A stretch of DNA of 64,000 nucleotides from an uncultured Phascolarctobacterium sp. (lineage in GTDB: Bacteria > Bacillota > Negativicutes > Acidaminococcales > Acidaminococcaceae): the NCBI GenBank assembly GCA_905207485.1, contig CAJLLL010000004.1, forward strand, positions 8,532 through 72,531. Direction: 5' to 3'. How positions within the stretch are numbered: the first letter of the stretch is position 1; each line of letters begins with the position of its first letter. Below the pieces are notes generated by a model. The model had not been told where the DNA came from. It worked only from the letters and a program-made list of their open reading frames with translations, and did not search any database. This document shows positions 40,026 through 47,493 of this stretch, one piece after another. Made by a program: the position numbers and the translations under genes.

Positions 40026-40219
40026 AAGCGGCTGTATATTGTGACTACCCAAGCTGACAGAGTGTTGATTATATCAGGGTTGATATAAAATATCGCCATA
40101 GACATCACCACCTTTACCAGTGAGACGAAAACAGTAATATGAGTAAACAAGCAAAACATTTTTCTTTCGCAGAGTTTTGTTGTCAGCCCCAGCACTTCTG
40201 CCAGCTAAGATAGTCACAA
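39971..40219. ncRNA. Candidate structured RNA element (two domains)
   Basis: Domain 1: CCGCT (39975-39979) and TAACTCCT (39982-39989) pair with AGGAGTTA (40017-40024) and AGCGG (40027-40031). Domain 2 is closed by TTGTGACTA (40039-40047) with TAGTCACAA (40211-40219), continued by AGCTG/CAGCT (40052-40056 / 40202-40206), CAG/CTG and AGTGTTG/CAGCACT (40061-40067 / 40090-40096 on the far arm at 40190-40196). Inside are the hairpin TATATCA/TGATATA (40070-40087) and GCAAAAC/GTTTTGT (40151-40180). No protein frame explains these. The strand is not decided and I do not recognise the family. Confidence 0.55.
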
Positions 40220-40233
40220 ATTCATTTTACCAC

Positions 40234-40268
40234 AAAAGAAAAAGACAGCCAAGATAATGACTGTCTTT
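40234..40268 (-). terminator. Terminator of the repressor gene
   Basis: On the minus strand AAAGACAG (40268-40261) pairs with CTGTCTTT (40248-40241), followed by a T-rich stretch. It lies just downstream of the leftward repressor gene. Confidence 0.75.
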
Positions 40269-40274
40269 AAAAGA

Positions 40275-40640
40275 TTAAGAAATTTTACCCGTGTCTCGTA
40301 AATACTGATAATAAGCGGCTTGCAGATACCTTAAGCTCTCTTTCTCGTTTCTAACCCATTCCCACAAAGCATAATCCTTGTTATCTTCGTTTCTTTTTAC
40401 TACCAAGGTTTGCAGAGGAATATTAAAAGTTTTAGAGTAGGTTTCTACAAACTGTTTGGAAATATTTTTAGTAATATGTCTCTCTACCTTGCTAATCTGA
40501 TTAACAGTAGCACCAGTGAGTTTAGCCATGGTTTCCAAAGTATATTCACGAGAAGTTCTAACGGTTTCGATTTTGTTAGACATAGCAAATGTATCGTATT
40601 CGCTCGCTAAATAATGAGTTCTACTTGAAGGTTTAGGCAT
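40275..40640 (-). CDS. XRE-family phage repressor (CI-like)
   Basis: 121 residues from ATG 40640, with GAGG about 8 bases upstream; the frame is open to a GTG at 40649. The helix-turn-helix lies at about residues 27-75 (TSREYTLETMAKLTGATVNQ, ISKVERHI). The C-terminal part is short and helical (YALWEWVRNEKESLRYLQAA), without a LexA-type cleavage domain. It stands alone, leftward, at the right end of the prophage. Its promoter shares operators with the early promoter, so it most likely keeps the early genes silent and regulates itself. Confidence 0.75.
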   Translation of the reverse strand: MPKPSSRTHYLASEYDTFAMSNKIETVRTSREYTLETMAKLTGATVNQISKVERHITKNISKQFVETYSKTFNIPLQTLVVKRNEDNKDYALWEWVRNEKESLRYLQAAYYQYLRDTGKIS

Positions 40641-40677
40641 ATATAACACCTCGTTTTTATATTTATCTTGTGTATAT

Positions 40678-40722
40678 ATTCTAATACTTTTTTAACCTTT
40701 TGTCAAACCCTTTAAATCTTTT
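40678..40722 (-). promoter_or_regulatory. Repressor promoter with paired operators
   Basis: On the minus strand: -35 TTGACA (40706-40701), 17-base spacer, -10 TAGAAT (40683-40678). Repeats AAAAGATTTAAAGGG (40722-40708) and AAAAGGTTAAAAAAG (40701-40687) match those at the early promoter 26738-26774, again about two turns apart. Confidence 0.78.
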
Positions 40723-40883
40723 GAATGATTAAATATCCACTACTAAAAATTTCTTTGTTCGCAAAAATGTTTTTGGTTACTACGGATACCTTCTGCGTCT
40801 GCCTTTCGAGACTTTATAAAAAATCTGTAAAATTTTTTAAATTTATCCGGTACGTACATAAAAGGCAAAACTACCGTTTATGG
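40723..40883. other. Prophage right boundary region
   Basis: Between the repressor operators and the promoter of the host gene at 40936 I see no gene. The prophage/chromosome junction (attR) must lie here or slightly to either side, but without the left end the core sequence cannot be identified. Confidence 0.45.
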
Positions 40884-40912
40884 TTGAAATCCTACTGCAT
40901 TAGTAGTAAAAT
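40884..40912 (+). promoter_or_regulatory. Promoter of the Rrf2 regulator, with palindrome in the spacer
   Basis: TTGAAA (40884-40889), 17-base spacer, TAAAAT (40907-40912). The spacer carries CTACT...AGTAG (40892-40906), a likely self-regulatory operator for the regulator it drives. Confidence 0.6.
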
Positions 40913-40935
40913 ACTTTTATGAAAGGAGTTTGGGC

Positions 40936-41367
40936 ATGAAGATTTCTACTAAAGGGCGTTATGCTTTGCGCTTGATGCTCGATTTGGCAAACAATCATCA
41001 ATACGGCTATACTCCGGTTAAGGAAATTTCGCTGCGGCAGGATATATCGGATAAGTATCTGGAGCAGATTATCAGCCGTTTGAGCAAAGCCGGGCTGGTA
41101 ATTAGCGCACGTGGTGCGCAGGGCGGCTATAAACTTGCCAAAGAACCGGCAGAATGTACGGTGGGTGAGATTTTACGCGTGCTTGAAGGCGACCTTGCTC
41201 CCGTTGCATGTGCGGCATCTTTGCATCCGGTAAATTGCCCGCGTGCGGATGACTGCGTGACAACGGAAGTGTGGCGGCGTATCGGCAATGCTATAAATGA
41301 TGTTGTCGATAACATTACGCTTGCTGATTTGCAAAACTGGCAGAACGAAAAATGCTGCGGCAGATAA
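40936..41367 (+). CDS. Rrf2-family regulator, IscR-like
   Basis: 143 residues from ATG 40936, with AAAGGAG 7 bases upstream. The N-terminal winged helix (MKISTKGRYALRLMLDLANN, LEQIISRLSKAGLVISARGA, QGGYKLAKEP) is typical of Rrf2. Three cysteines in CAASLHPVNCPRADDC lie where IscR binds a 2Fe-2S cluster, which points to an iron-sulfur or redox sensor rather than CymR. First chromosomal gene after the prophage. IscR-type genes often precede mnmA, as here with one gene between. Confidence 0.8.
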   Translation: MKISTKGRYALRLMLDLANNHQYGYTPVKEISLRQDISDKYLEQIISRLSKAGLVISARGAQGGYKLAKEPAECTVGEILRVLEGDLAPVACAASLHPVNCPRADDCVTTEVWRRIGNAINDVVDNITLADLQNWQNEKCCGR

Positions 41368-41494
41368 TTTTTATATGCTTATAAAATAAGCGGCAGGTTT
41401 TAACATTGTTGATAAGCATGCTGTGGTTTCGTCTTAATTGCACGTACTGTAAGCGAGGCAATAAATAAAATACTTAATGACAGGAGGGCTTTTT

Positions 41495-42082
41495 ATGGCA
41501 AATTTAACACGAGAAGAAGCCTGGGAATTATTAAAAGAATATAATAAGGATGCGTTTCATCTGCGCCATGCGCTGACCGTGGAAGGCGTTATGCGCTGGT
41601 ATGCCAATGAGCTCGGCTATGGTGAAGAAGCTGACTTTTGGGCGTTAGCAGGACTTTTGCACGACCTTGATTTTGAAATGTATCCTGATGAACACTGCGT
41701 AAAATCGCAGGAAATTATGCGTGAACATGGCATTGATGAAAAACTCATTCATGCTACGGCATGCCATGGTTATGGTTTGTGCGTGGACATAAAACCGGAG
41801 CACCAGATGGAGAAAGTGCTTTTTGCGGCAGATGAATTGACCGGGCTTATCGGCGCCGCTGCCTTGATGCGCCCTTCTAAAAGCGTAAGCGATATGGAAG
41901 TGAAATCGCTGAAGAAAAAGTTTAAAGATAAAAAATTTGCTGCCGGCTGCCACCGCGAAGTGATTTCGCAAGGTGCGGAAATGCTTGGCTGGACATTGGA
42001 TGAACTGTTTGAAAAAACCATTGCCGCCATGCGTGTCGACGAAGCAAAAATAAATGAAATCTGCGCAGGCTTTGAAAAATAA
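41495..42082 (+). CDS. HD-domain phosphohydrolase
   Basis: 195 residues from ATG 41495 after AGGAGG. HD motif at ALAGLLHDLDFEMYPDEHC, an upstream His in FHLRHALTVEGVM, and a later ATACHGYG and FAADELTG, giving the H...HD...H...D metal-site order. Such proteins hydrolyse phosphate esters of nucleotides or related compounds; the substrate is unknown. The stop overlaps the mnmA start (TAATG). Confidence 0.75.
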   Translation: MANLTREEAWELLKEYNKDAFHLRHALTVEGVMRWYANELGYGEEADFWALAGLLHDLDFEMYPDEHCVKSQEIMREHGIDEKLIHATACHGYGLCVDIKPEHQMEKVLFAADELTGLIGAAALMRPSKSVSDMEVKSLKKKFKDKKFAAGCHREVISQGAEMLGWTLDELFEKTIAAMRVDEAKINEICAGFEK

Positions 42083-43167
42083 TGGCTAAAAAAGTATTGG
42101 CTGCCATGAGCGGCGGCGTTGACAGTTCTGCCGCAGCGCTTTTACTGCTGCAGCAAGGCTATGAGGTTGTGGGTGCAACGGCAAGAATGTTTGGCGGCGA
42201 AGATATTGGACTGCCTGGCGCTGCACTGAATATTGAGCGTGATATTAAAGACGCGCAGGCAGTTGCGGCAAAACTTGGCATTGAACATAAAGTTGTAGAT
42301 TTGTGCGCCTGCTTTAAAAGCAAAGTTATCAGCCATTTTATAAACGAATATAAATGCGGGCGTACGCCTAACCCGTGCGTGGATTGCAACAGGCATGTAA
42401 AATTTGGCGCTCTTTTGGATTACGCTAAAGAACTGGGCTGCGATTATCTGGCAACGGGGCATTATGCACGCATTTTTTATGACGATAAGCGCGGACGCTG
42501 GTTGCTGGCTCGTGGCGAGGACAGGCGCAAAGACCAGAGTTATATGCTGTTCAGCCTTACGCAGGAACAGCTTGCACATGTAATTTTGCCGCTGGCGGCA
42601 GTGAGCAAGGACGAAATCCGCCGGACTGCGGAAGCAGCAGGGCTTGTAACGGCGCAAAAGCCGGACAGCCAGGATATTTGCTTTGTTCCGGACGGCGATT
42701 ATGCCGGACTGATTGCGCGTGTGGAAAAAACACCGTTTGCTGCCGGTAATTTTGTGCATGTAAACGGACAGGTGCTTGGCAGGCACAAAGGCATGATTAA
42801 TTATACTATTGGGCAGCGCAAAGGGCTGGGCATTGCTTATGAATATCCGTTGTATGTAATTGAAAAGGATATGGAGCATAACAATGTTATAGTCGGACCG
42901 CAGGAAGCGCTGCTTAGTAAAGCGCTGCTGGCAGAAAAATGCAACTTCATCATGGTTGATGAACTTAAAGAGCAGATGCGCGTTACGGCTAAAACACGTT
43001 ACCGTCAGGAGGACGTGCCTGCAACAATTGAACCGTATGACGGAGGGCTTGTAAAAGTTGTTTTTGACGAGCCGATGCGGGCGGTAACGCCGGGTCAGGC
43101 TGTAGTATTTTACAGCGGCGAATATGTTGTGGGCGGCGGTATTATTAAAACTGCCGTAAAGGAGTAA
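42082..43167 (+). CDS. mnmA: tRNA-specific 2-thiouridylase MnmA
   Basis: 361 residues, the normal length. PP-loop at residues 8-15 (SGGVDSSA). The catalytic cysteines are in PNPCVDCNRHVKF and DSQDICFVPDGDY. INYTIGQRKGLGIA and the C-terminal barrel (EPMRAVTPGQAVVFYSGEYV) complete the family pattern. It thiolates U34 of tRNA-Lys/Glu/Gln, using sulfur from a cysteine desulfurase. Confidence 0.95.
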   Translation: MAKKVLAAMSGGVDSSAAALLLLQQGYEVVGATARMFGGEDIGLPGAALNIERDIKDAQAVAAKLGIEHKVVDLCACFKSKVISHFINEYKCGRTPNPCVDCNRHVKFGALLDYAKELGCDYLATGHYARIFYDDKRGRWLLARGEDRRKDQSYMLFSLTQEQLAHVILPLAAVSKDEIRRTAEAAGLVTAQKPDSQDICFVPDGDYAGLIARVEKTPFAAGNFVHVNGQVLGRHKGMINYTIGQRKGLGIAYEYPLYVIEKDMEHNNVIVGPQEALLSKALLAEKCNFIMVDELKEQMRVTAKTRYRQEDVPATIEPYDGGLVKVVFDEPMRAVTPGQAVVFYSGEYVVGGGIIKTAVKE

Positions 43168-43170
43168 GTT

Positions 43171-44166
43171 ATGAAAAAAACTATTGGCATTTTAACGGCA
43201 TGCCTGCTGTTGACCGGAAGTGTACACGCGGCAGGGCTTACGCATCAGCCAGGAGCAATTACGCCCGATGTGCTGGCAGAAGCCAATGCACAGTTAAACA
43301 GCATGGAACCGCAAGCACAGCAAAAAGAAACAGCACCGGCAGAGCGTGAAACAGCAGCTGAACAGGCTGAAAAAACGCAGGCAAACAATGTTGACGGAGA
43401 AACTGCAAAACCTGTTCCGCAGGAAGAAGTTAAACAGCAGGAAGTAAAGCCGCAACAGCCTGCTCCGGCAAAACAGCCGCGCGTTATACGCAAAACGGTA
43501 AAAGTAGAGGCGCCGCAGGAAAACTGGTATTTAACCAAACCAACGGATTTTACTTATTATGTTAACCAAAACAGCCCGGATTACAGCCTGGCAGTGCCAT
43601 ATGCCTTTGGTGCTGATCTGCTGGCAGGGCTTCCGGCAGCAGGAACTATGATTGCCAGAGGTGCAAGCGATACAGTGGCCATGACATTTAATGCTTCGCT
43701 TCCGGGCAGCCAGGCGTCTGTCTTTAAAGCTGCGCTGGCAGGCAAGCAGCAGCTTCCACCGCCTGCTCCGGCAACGCGCCATGTAACGCTGCCTGCCGAT
43801 AAAGCTAAAGGAACGCCTGCGGAAGAAGTTATTGAAATAACTGAATTTGATGTTGCGCCGCAGTTTACTTATCAGCAGGTAGATGTAACTCCTCTGCAAT
43901 TGCCGCCGCAGCTTGATGATGTAATACTGACGGAAGCCGGCGAATATAAAACATTTCAGGGCTTAAAATCGCAATATATGCAGTTTAAATGTGTTACCTC
44001 CGGTACGCCCTGCATTTTGCGCCTTACGCTTACGGAATACAGCGGCTACCAGTATACAGGTTTTTACCTGTTCCCGGAAGCACAGCGTTTAACCTTTATT
44101 CCGCTTGCAAATTATTCGGCACGAAGTTTGCAGTGCGGCACTAAATCGTTTTTTGACAAATTTTAA
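43171..44166 (+). CDS. Secreted protein of unknown function
   Basis: 331 residues. Signal peptide at residues 1-21 (MKKTIGILTACLLLTGSVHA). Residues ~40-110 are a Gln/Glu/Ala/Pro-rich linker (PQEEVKQQEVKPQQPAPAKQ). The rest is a beta-rich domain (LPPQLDDVILTEAGEYKTFQ, CVTSGTPCILRLTLTEYSGY). It follows mnmA by three bases but seems unrelated to it. No known family recognised; likely periplasmic or surface. Confidence 0.65.
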   Translation: MKKTIGILTACLLLTGSVHAAGLTHQPGAITPDVLAEANAQLNSMEPQAQQKETAPAERETAAEQAEKTQANNVDGETAKPVPQEEVKQQEVKPQQPAPAKQPRVIRKTVKVEAPQENWYLTKPTDFTYYVNQNSPDYSLAVPYAFGADLLAGLPAAGTMIARGASDTVAMTFNASLPGSQASVFKAALAGKQQLPPPAPATRHVTLPADKAKGTPAEEVIEITEFDVAPQFTYQQVDVTPLQLPPQLDDVILTEAGEYKTFQGLKSQYMQFKCVTSGTPCILRLTLTEYSGYQYTGFYLFPEAQRLTFIPLANYSARSLQCGTKSFFDKF

Positions 44167-44844
44167 AATAAAATAAAACTGCATTTCTGTTGGATATTTC
44201 TCCGGCAGAAATGCAGTTTGTTTTTTCAGCAGGCCATTACTTTTTAACCACGGTTTTATTTTACTTGATATATTGGCAAGCAGACCGTCTTTAACATTGC
44301 TTGCAGGCAATGTTTGGCGTAAATCTGTTACGCTTTCTGTTATGCCGCTGCCGCCGCTGGTGGCGAAGGGCAAAATTGTTTTTCCGTTTAAATCTGCGCT
44401 TTCCACAAATGTTTTTACTGCCATCGGCTCAATGCCGAACCAGATGGGGTAGCCTAAAATGATGACATCATATTGTTTTAAGTCAGGCAGCGGGCCTTTA
44501 AGTTCCGGACGCAGGTTTTGTTCAAATTCCGTGCGGGCGTCTGTCACAGCAGCTTTGTAAGTTGTTGGGTAGTTTTTTACAGTGCGTATTTCGTACAAAT
44601 CGCCGCCGGTTAAAGCGTGAATTTTATGGGCGGCTTTGCGCGTGTTGCCTCCCCATGAAAAATAGGCTACTAAAACTTTTTGTCCGTTTTTGGCAACCGG
44701 CTGCCCGAGCACGTTGGTTTGCTCCGCCGGTACGGGTTTGGCATTGTGCGACATAAACAGCAATCCGATTACGCCGGACGGGCCTTTATAAATAACAAAC
44801 AATGCGGCGATAACGATGACGGCAAGAATCAGCTTTTTTATCAT
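44089..44844 (-). CDS. Membrane-anchored flavodoxin-like protein
   Basis: 251 residues. N-terminal anchor (LILAVIVIAALFVIYKGPSG), then a flavodoxin fold with the FMN phosphate loop VAYFSWGGNTRKAA, YDVIILGYPIWFGIEPMAVK and FATSGGSGI. It resembles secreted or anchored flavodoxins of anaerobes. The expected end is near WLKSNGLLKK, but there is no stop before the terminator at 44175-44228, and the frame runs on through it and 78 bases into the 3' end of the opposite gene. The last ~40 residues are therefore probably not native. Next to another flavoprotein gene. Confidence 0.75.
   Translation of the reverse strand: MIKKLILAVIVIAALFVIYKGPSGVIGLLFMSHNAKPVPAEQTNVLGQPVAKNGQKVLVAYFSWGGNTRKAAHKIHALTGGDLYEIRTVKNYPTTYKAAVTDARTEFEQNLRPELKGPLPDLKQYDVIILGYPIWFGIEPMAVKTFVESADLNGKTILPFATSGGSGITESVTDLRQTLPASNVKDGLLANISSKIKPWLKSNGLLKKQTAFLPEKYPTEMQFYFILKFVKKRFSAALQTSCRIICKRNKG
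44175..44228. terminator. Bidirectional terminator between converging genes
   Basis: AAAACTGCATTTCTG (44175-44189) pairs with CAGAAATGCAGTTT (44206-44219), with T-rich flanks on both strands. It serves the secreted-protein gene and the flavodoxin gene. A close relative lies at 45908-45959. Confidence 0.8.
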
Positions 44845-44855
44845 GGATGGCTCCT

Positions 44856-45407
44856 TTAGGCCAGGTTTTTGCCGAGTTCGTAAGCCTGCTGCACTTCCGG
44901 CTTGCCGTTAATGTCGCCTATATTGCAGTTGCCTCCTGCCAGAACATGGCCAAGGTTCTGCCAGCGCAGGTGTTTCATCAGGTTATCATAATAACGCAGC
45001 ACATCGTCAAAATCGCTGCCTTCCGCTGCCATTAAAAGAGCGCAGGCTCTGCCGTTGCCGCGCAGCAGGTTGCCGCCACCTTCTTCCAGAGCAAACAGGC
45101 GGTCAACCGCAGTGCGGAGCTGACCGCTCAGGTTCCAGTAATACAAGGGGCTTGCCAGTACAATTACATCACACTCTTTAACGGCAGGGTAAATTTTGTT
45201 CATATCATCTTTTTGTACGCAGGGGCATGCTTTACTGCTGTGTCCGCCAAAGCATCCTTTGCAGCCATGGATGTCCATTTTATCTAAAAAGAATTCTGTA
45301 ACGGTGTGCCCTGCTTCGCGCGCACCATTAGTGAACGCTTTTACAAGGGCGGAAGTGTTGCCGTTGGGACGCGGGCTGCCGTTTAAAATAACAACTTTTT
45401 TGCTCAT
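44856..45407 (-). CDS. NADPH-dependent FMN reductase-like flavoprotein
   Basis: 183 residues from ATG 45407 (ribosome binding site AAGGAG). FMN loop ILNGSPRPNGNTSALVKAF. A cysteine cluster GCKGCFGGHSSKACPCVQKD is typical of the iron-sulfur-flavoprotein-like/NADPH-FMN reductase group of anaerobes. ASPLYYWNLSGQLRTAVDRL binds the flavin ring. It lies 11 bases upstream of the flavodoxin gene in one operon, divergent from an HxlR regulator that probably controls it. Confidence 0.82.
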   Translation of the reverse strand: MSKKVVILNGSPRPNGNTSALVKAFTNGAREAGHTVTEFFLDKMDIHGCKGCFGGHSSKACPCVQKDDMNKIYPAVKECDVIVLASPLYYWNLSGQLRTAVDRLFALEEGGGNLLRGNGRACALLMAAEGSDFDDVLRYYDNLMKHLRWQNLGHVLAGGNCNIGDINGKPEVQQAYELGKNLA

Positions 45408-45536
45408 ATTTTCAACTCCTTGCAATTTTAACTTTTAACCATTAATAAAATTCATCTGCTTTGGCAGATTTGACTTTATTAACTGCTGATATTATAATCA
45501 TAACAAGAACGTAATAAAAAGCAAGTACGCACATTT

Positions 45537-45549
45537 AAGTATGATACTT
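45537..45549. promoter_or_regulatory. Palindromic operator of the HxlR regulator
   Basis: AAGTATGATACTT, a perfect 6-bp arm palindrome, lies in the 161-bp divergent gap between the flavoprotein operon and the HxlR gene. HxlR proteins bind such A/T palindromes. Confidence 0.5.
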
Positions 45550-45568
45550 ACCTTTAGGAGAGTGTAAA

Positions 45569-45901
45569 ATGAATAAAAGGTGTATTAACAGCGAGTGTTT
45601 AAATGATACCGGTTTTAGTTACACACTGTCGCTGATAAACGGCAAATATAAAATGACTATACTTTATACGCTTATGGAATTTGGCGTAGTACGTTTTAAC
45701 GAAATGAAAAAATATATCGGCGGTATTTCATATAAAACGCTCAGTATGACGCTGAAAGAATTGGAAGCTGATAAACTGGTGCACCGCGAAGAATATCCGC
45801 AGATACCTCCCAAGGTAGAATACAGCCTGACAGAACGCGGCAAGTCGCTGATTCCCATTTTGGACGGTATGTGCGAATGGGGCGATAAAAACCGGTTGTA
45901 A
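45569..45901 (+). CDS. HxlR-family transcriptional regulator
   Basis: 110 residues, AGGAGAG upstream. CLNDTGFSYTLSLINGKYKM (with the effector Cys near the N-terminus), RFNEMKKYIGGISYKTLSMT, LKELEADKLVHREEYPQIPP and KVEYSLTERGKSL are the full HxlR winged-helix pattern. It is divergent from two flavoproteins, so a redox or electrophile response is likely. Confidence 0.88.
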   Translation: MNKRCINSECLNDTGFSYTLSLINGKYKMTILYTLMEFGVVRFNEMKKYIGGISYKTLSMTLKELEADKLVHREEYPQIPPKVEYSLTERGKSLIPILDGMCEWGDKNRL

Positions 45902-45907
45902 ATCAAA

Positions 45908-45959
45908 AACTGCATTTCCATTGGAGTAATGTACCGATAGAAATGCAGTTTATTTTTTT
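45908..45959 (+). terminator. Terminator after the HxlR gene
   Basis: AACTGCATTTC pairs with GAAATGCAGTT, followed by a T-rich run. It is nearly the same hairpin as at 44175. Confidence 0.8.
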
Positions 45960-46060
45960 ATGAAAGCCGGGAGATGAAAAGTCCAAGCAAAATAAGTGGG
46001 CCGCCTTATTAAAATAATATTATTGAAAAAAGGCAGCGGCAGTTCTTGCATAAAAACATC

Positions 46061-46093
46061 AAAATAAAAAGGCTGCCTTGCGGCAGCTTTTTT
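46061..46093. terminator. Terminator of the flavin-binding protein gene
   Basis: GCTGCC (46072-46077) pairs with GGCAGC (46082-46087), with T runs on both strands. The 45960-46060 interval holds nothing I can identify. Confidence 0.65.
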
Positions 46094-46099
46094 AAAGTA

Positions 46100-46492
46100 T
46101 TAAGCAAGTTCTTTCGGTTCTTCTGTAAAGGAATAAACCGTTGCTTTCATATTTTCAAGATAAAATACCGTCATAATGCCATCATCAGCATTGTACATTC
46201 TTGTAAGGGTCGGTACAGCCTCAAGCATGGCGACGCGCGCTTCGCGGCGCTCATCAAATTTAACCTCGCCGCTGAGGCGGATCCAGCTGTCCTGTCCCTT
46301 CATGGCAGAGAATTCAACTTTGGGGTTAGCGGTAAGCTGTTTGTAAACGTTTTTATTTTTGGCGGTAATAAAATATACTTTGCCGTCAAATTCGCATACA
46401 GCGCCGAATGGGCGTACGCGCGGCTGTTCGCCGTCCATTGTTGCCAGATAAAATACTCCGGCCGCTTTTAAGTAATCAAGTACAGCAGACAT
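46100..46492 (-). CDS. Pyridoxamine 5'-phosphate oxidase-family flavin protein
   Basis: 130 residues. FYLATMDGEQPRVRPFGAVC, KVYFITAKNKNVYKQLTANP and KVEFSAMKGQDSWIRLSGEV match the small split-barrel FMN-binding family of anaerobes. Substrate unknown. Monocistronic. Confidence 0.82.
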   Translation of the reverse strand: MSAVLDYLKAAGVFYLATMDGEQPRVRPFGAVCEFDGKVYFITAKNKNVYKQLTANPKVEFSAMKGQDSWIRLSGEVKFDERREARVAMLEAVPTLTRMYNADDGIMTVFYLENMKATVYSFTEEPKELA

Positions 46493-46629
46493 GTTTATTA
46501 CTCCTTCCGTAAGCCTGTGTGTTTTGGCTTATGTTTTTATTATAACGCTGCCGCCGTAAAAAATAAATATATGCCCAGTATTTAAAAAATGTTATAATTA
46601 AAATTAGCAAAGTTTAACGGAGGTGCGTT

Positions 46630-47484
46630 ATGATGCTCGGAAATCTCAGCCTGATATTGGAAGGCGGCGGTATGCGCGGCATGTTTTCAGCAGGTGTTTT
46701 TGATGCTTTTTTGGAAAAAGGTTTTGTGTTTCCGCATATTGCCGGAGTATCGGCAGGCGCCTGCAATATACTTTCATATATGTCTGGGCAAAAAGGGCGC
46801 ACGCGGCGCATTATTGAAGATTATGTGGGAGATGACCGTTATTGCAGTGTAAAAAACTGGCTGCGTACGCGTTCGCTGTTCGGGTTTGATTTTATTTTAA
46901 ATGATATACCGCGCCATCTTATTCCGTTTGATTATGATGCTTTTTATAAATATCCCGGCAGGCTGGAAGTAGGCACTACGGATTGTGAAACAGGTGAATC
47001 TGTCTGGTATACCCAGATGGACATGGGACGGAATTTTACGCCGGTGCGTGCATCGGCATCGCTGCCGTTTTTTGCACCGATAGTGCATTTTGATAAACGC
47101 CGTTTGCTTGACGGAGCATTAACTGACCCTATTCCGGTAGACCGTGGTCAAAGAGCCGGGTATGATAAATTTGTTATCGTGCTTACTCGCAATAAAGGTT
47201 ACCGTAAAAGCCGCGCCGTGCCTTCGGCGCTGGTTAAGCTGTGGTATCCGCATTATCCGCTTTTGCAGCAGATTCTGGCTGAGCGCCCGCAAAACTACAA
47301 CAGGCAGCTTGAGGCGGCAGAACTTTTGGCTGAGGAAGGCAAGGCCGTTATTATCCGTCCGCAGCAGCCGCTTGAAATTGACAGGCTTGATTTGGATAAA
47401 AATAAACTTTTGCAGCTTTATGACCACGGTTATGACTGCGGCATGGAGGCATGCAGCGATATTTTAAAACTTAATTATAAATAA
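46630..47484 (+). CDS. Patatin-like phospholipase (YjjU-like)
   Basis: 284 residues, GGAGG upstream. Oxyanion loop LILEGGGMRGMFSAGVFDAF, nucleophile elbow HIAGVSAGACN (Ser in G-V-S-A-G) and catalytic Asp in LLDGALTDPIPV. Serine-aspartate dyad lipid acyl hydrolase, probably cytoplasmic. Ten bases separate it from the next gene. Confidence 0.88.
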   Translation: MMLGNLSLILEGGGMRGMFSAGVFDAFLEKGFVFPHIAGVSAGACNILSYMSGQKGRTRRIIEDYVGDDRYCSVKNWLRTRSLFGFDFILNDIPRHLIPFDYDAFYKYPGRLEVGTTDCETGESVWYTQMDMGRNFTPVRASASLPFFAPIVHFDKRRLLDGALTDPIPVDRGQRAGYDKFVIVLTRNKGYRKSRAVPSALVKLWYPHYPLLQQILAERPQNYNRQLEAAELLAEEGKAVIIRPQQPLEIDRLDLDKNKLLQLYDHGYDCGMEACSDILKLNYK

Positions 47485-47493
47485 GGAGACAGT

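Noticed and set aside
40723..40883. A specific attR core
   Set aside because: The left end is outside the window, so no repeated core can be recognised.
42142..42879. Long minus-strand ORF opposite mnmA
   Set aside because: It is a shadow of the mnmA frame with no ribosome binding site or family features.
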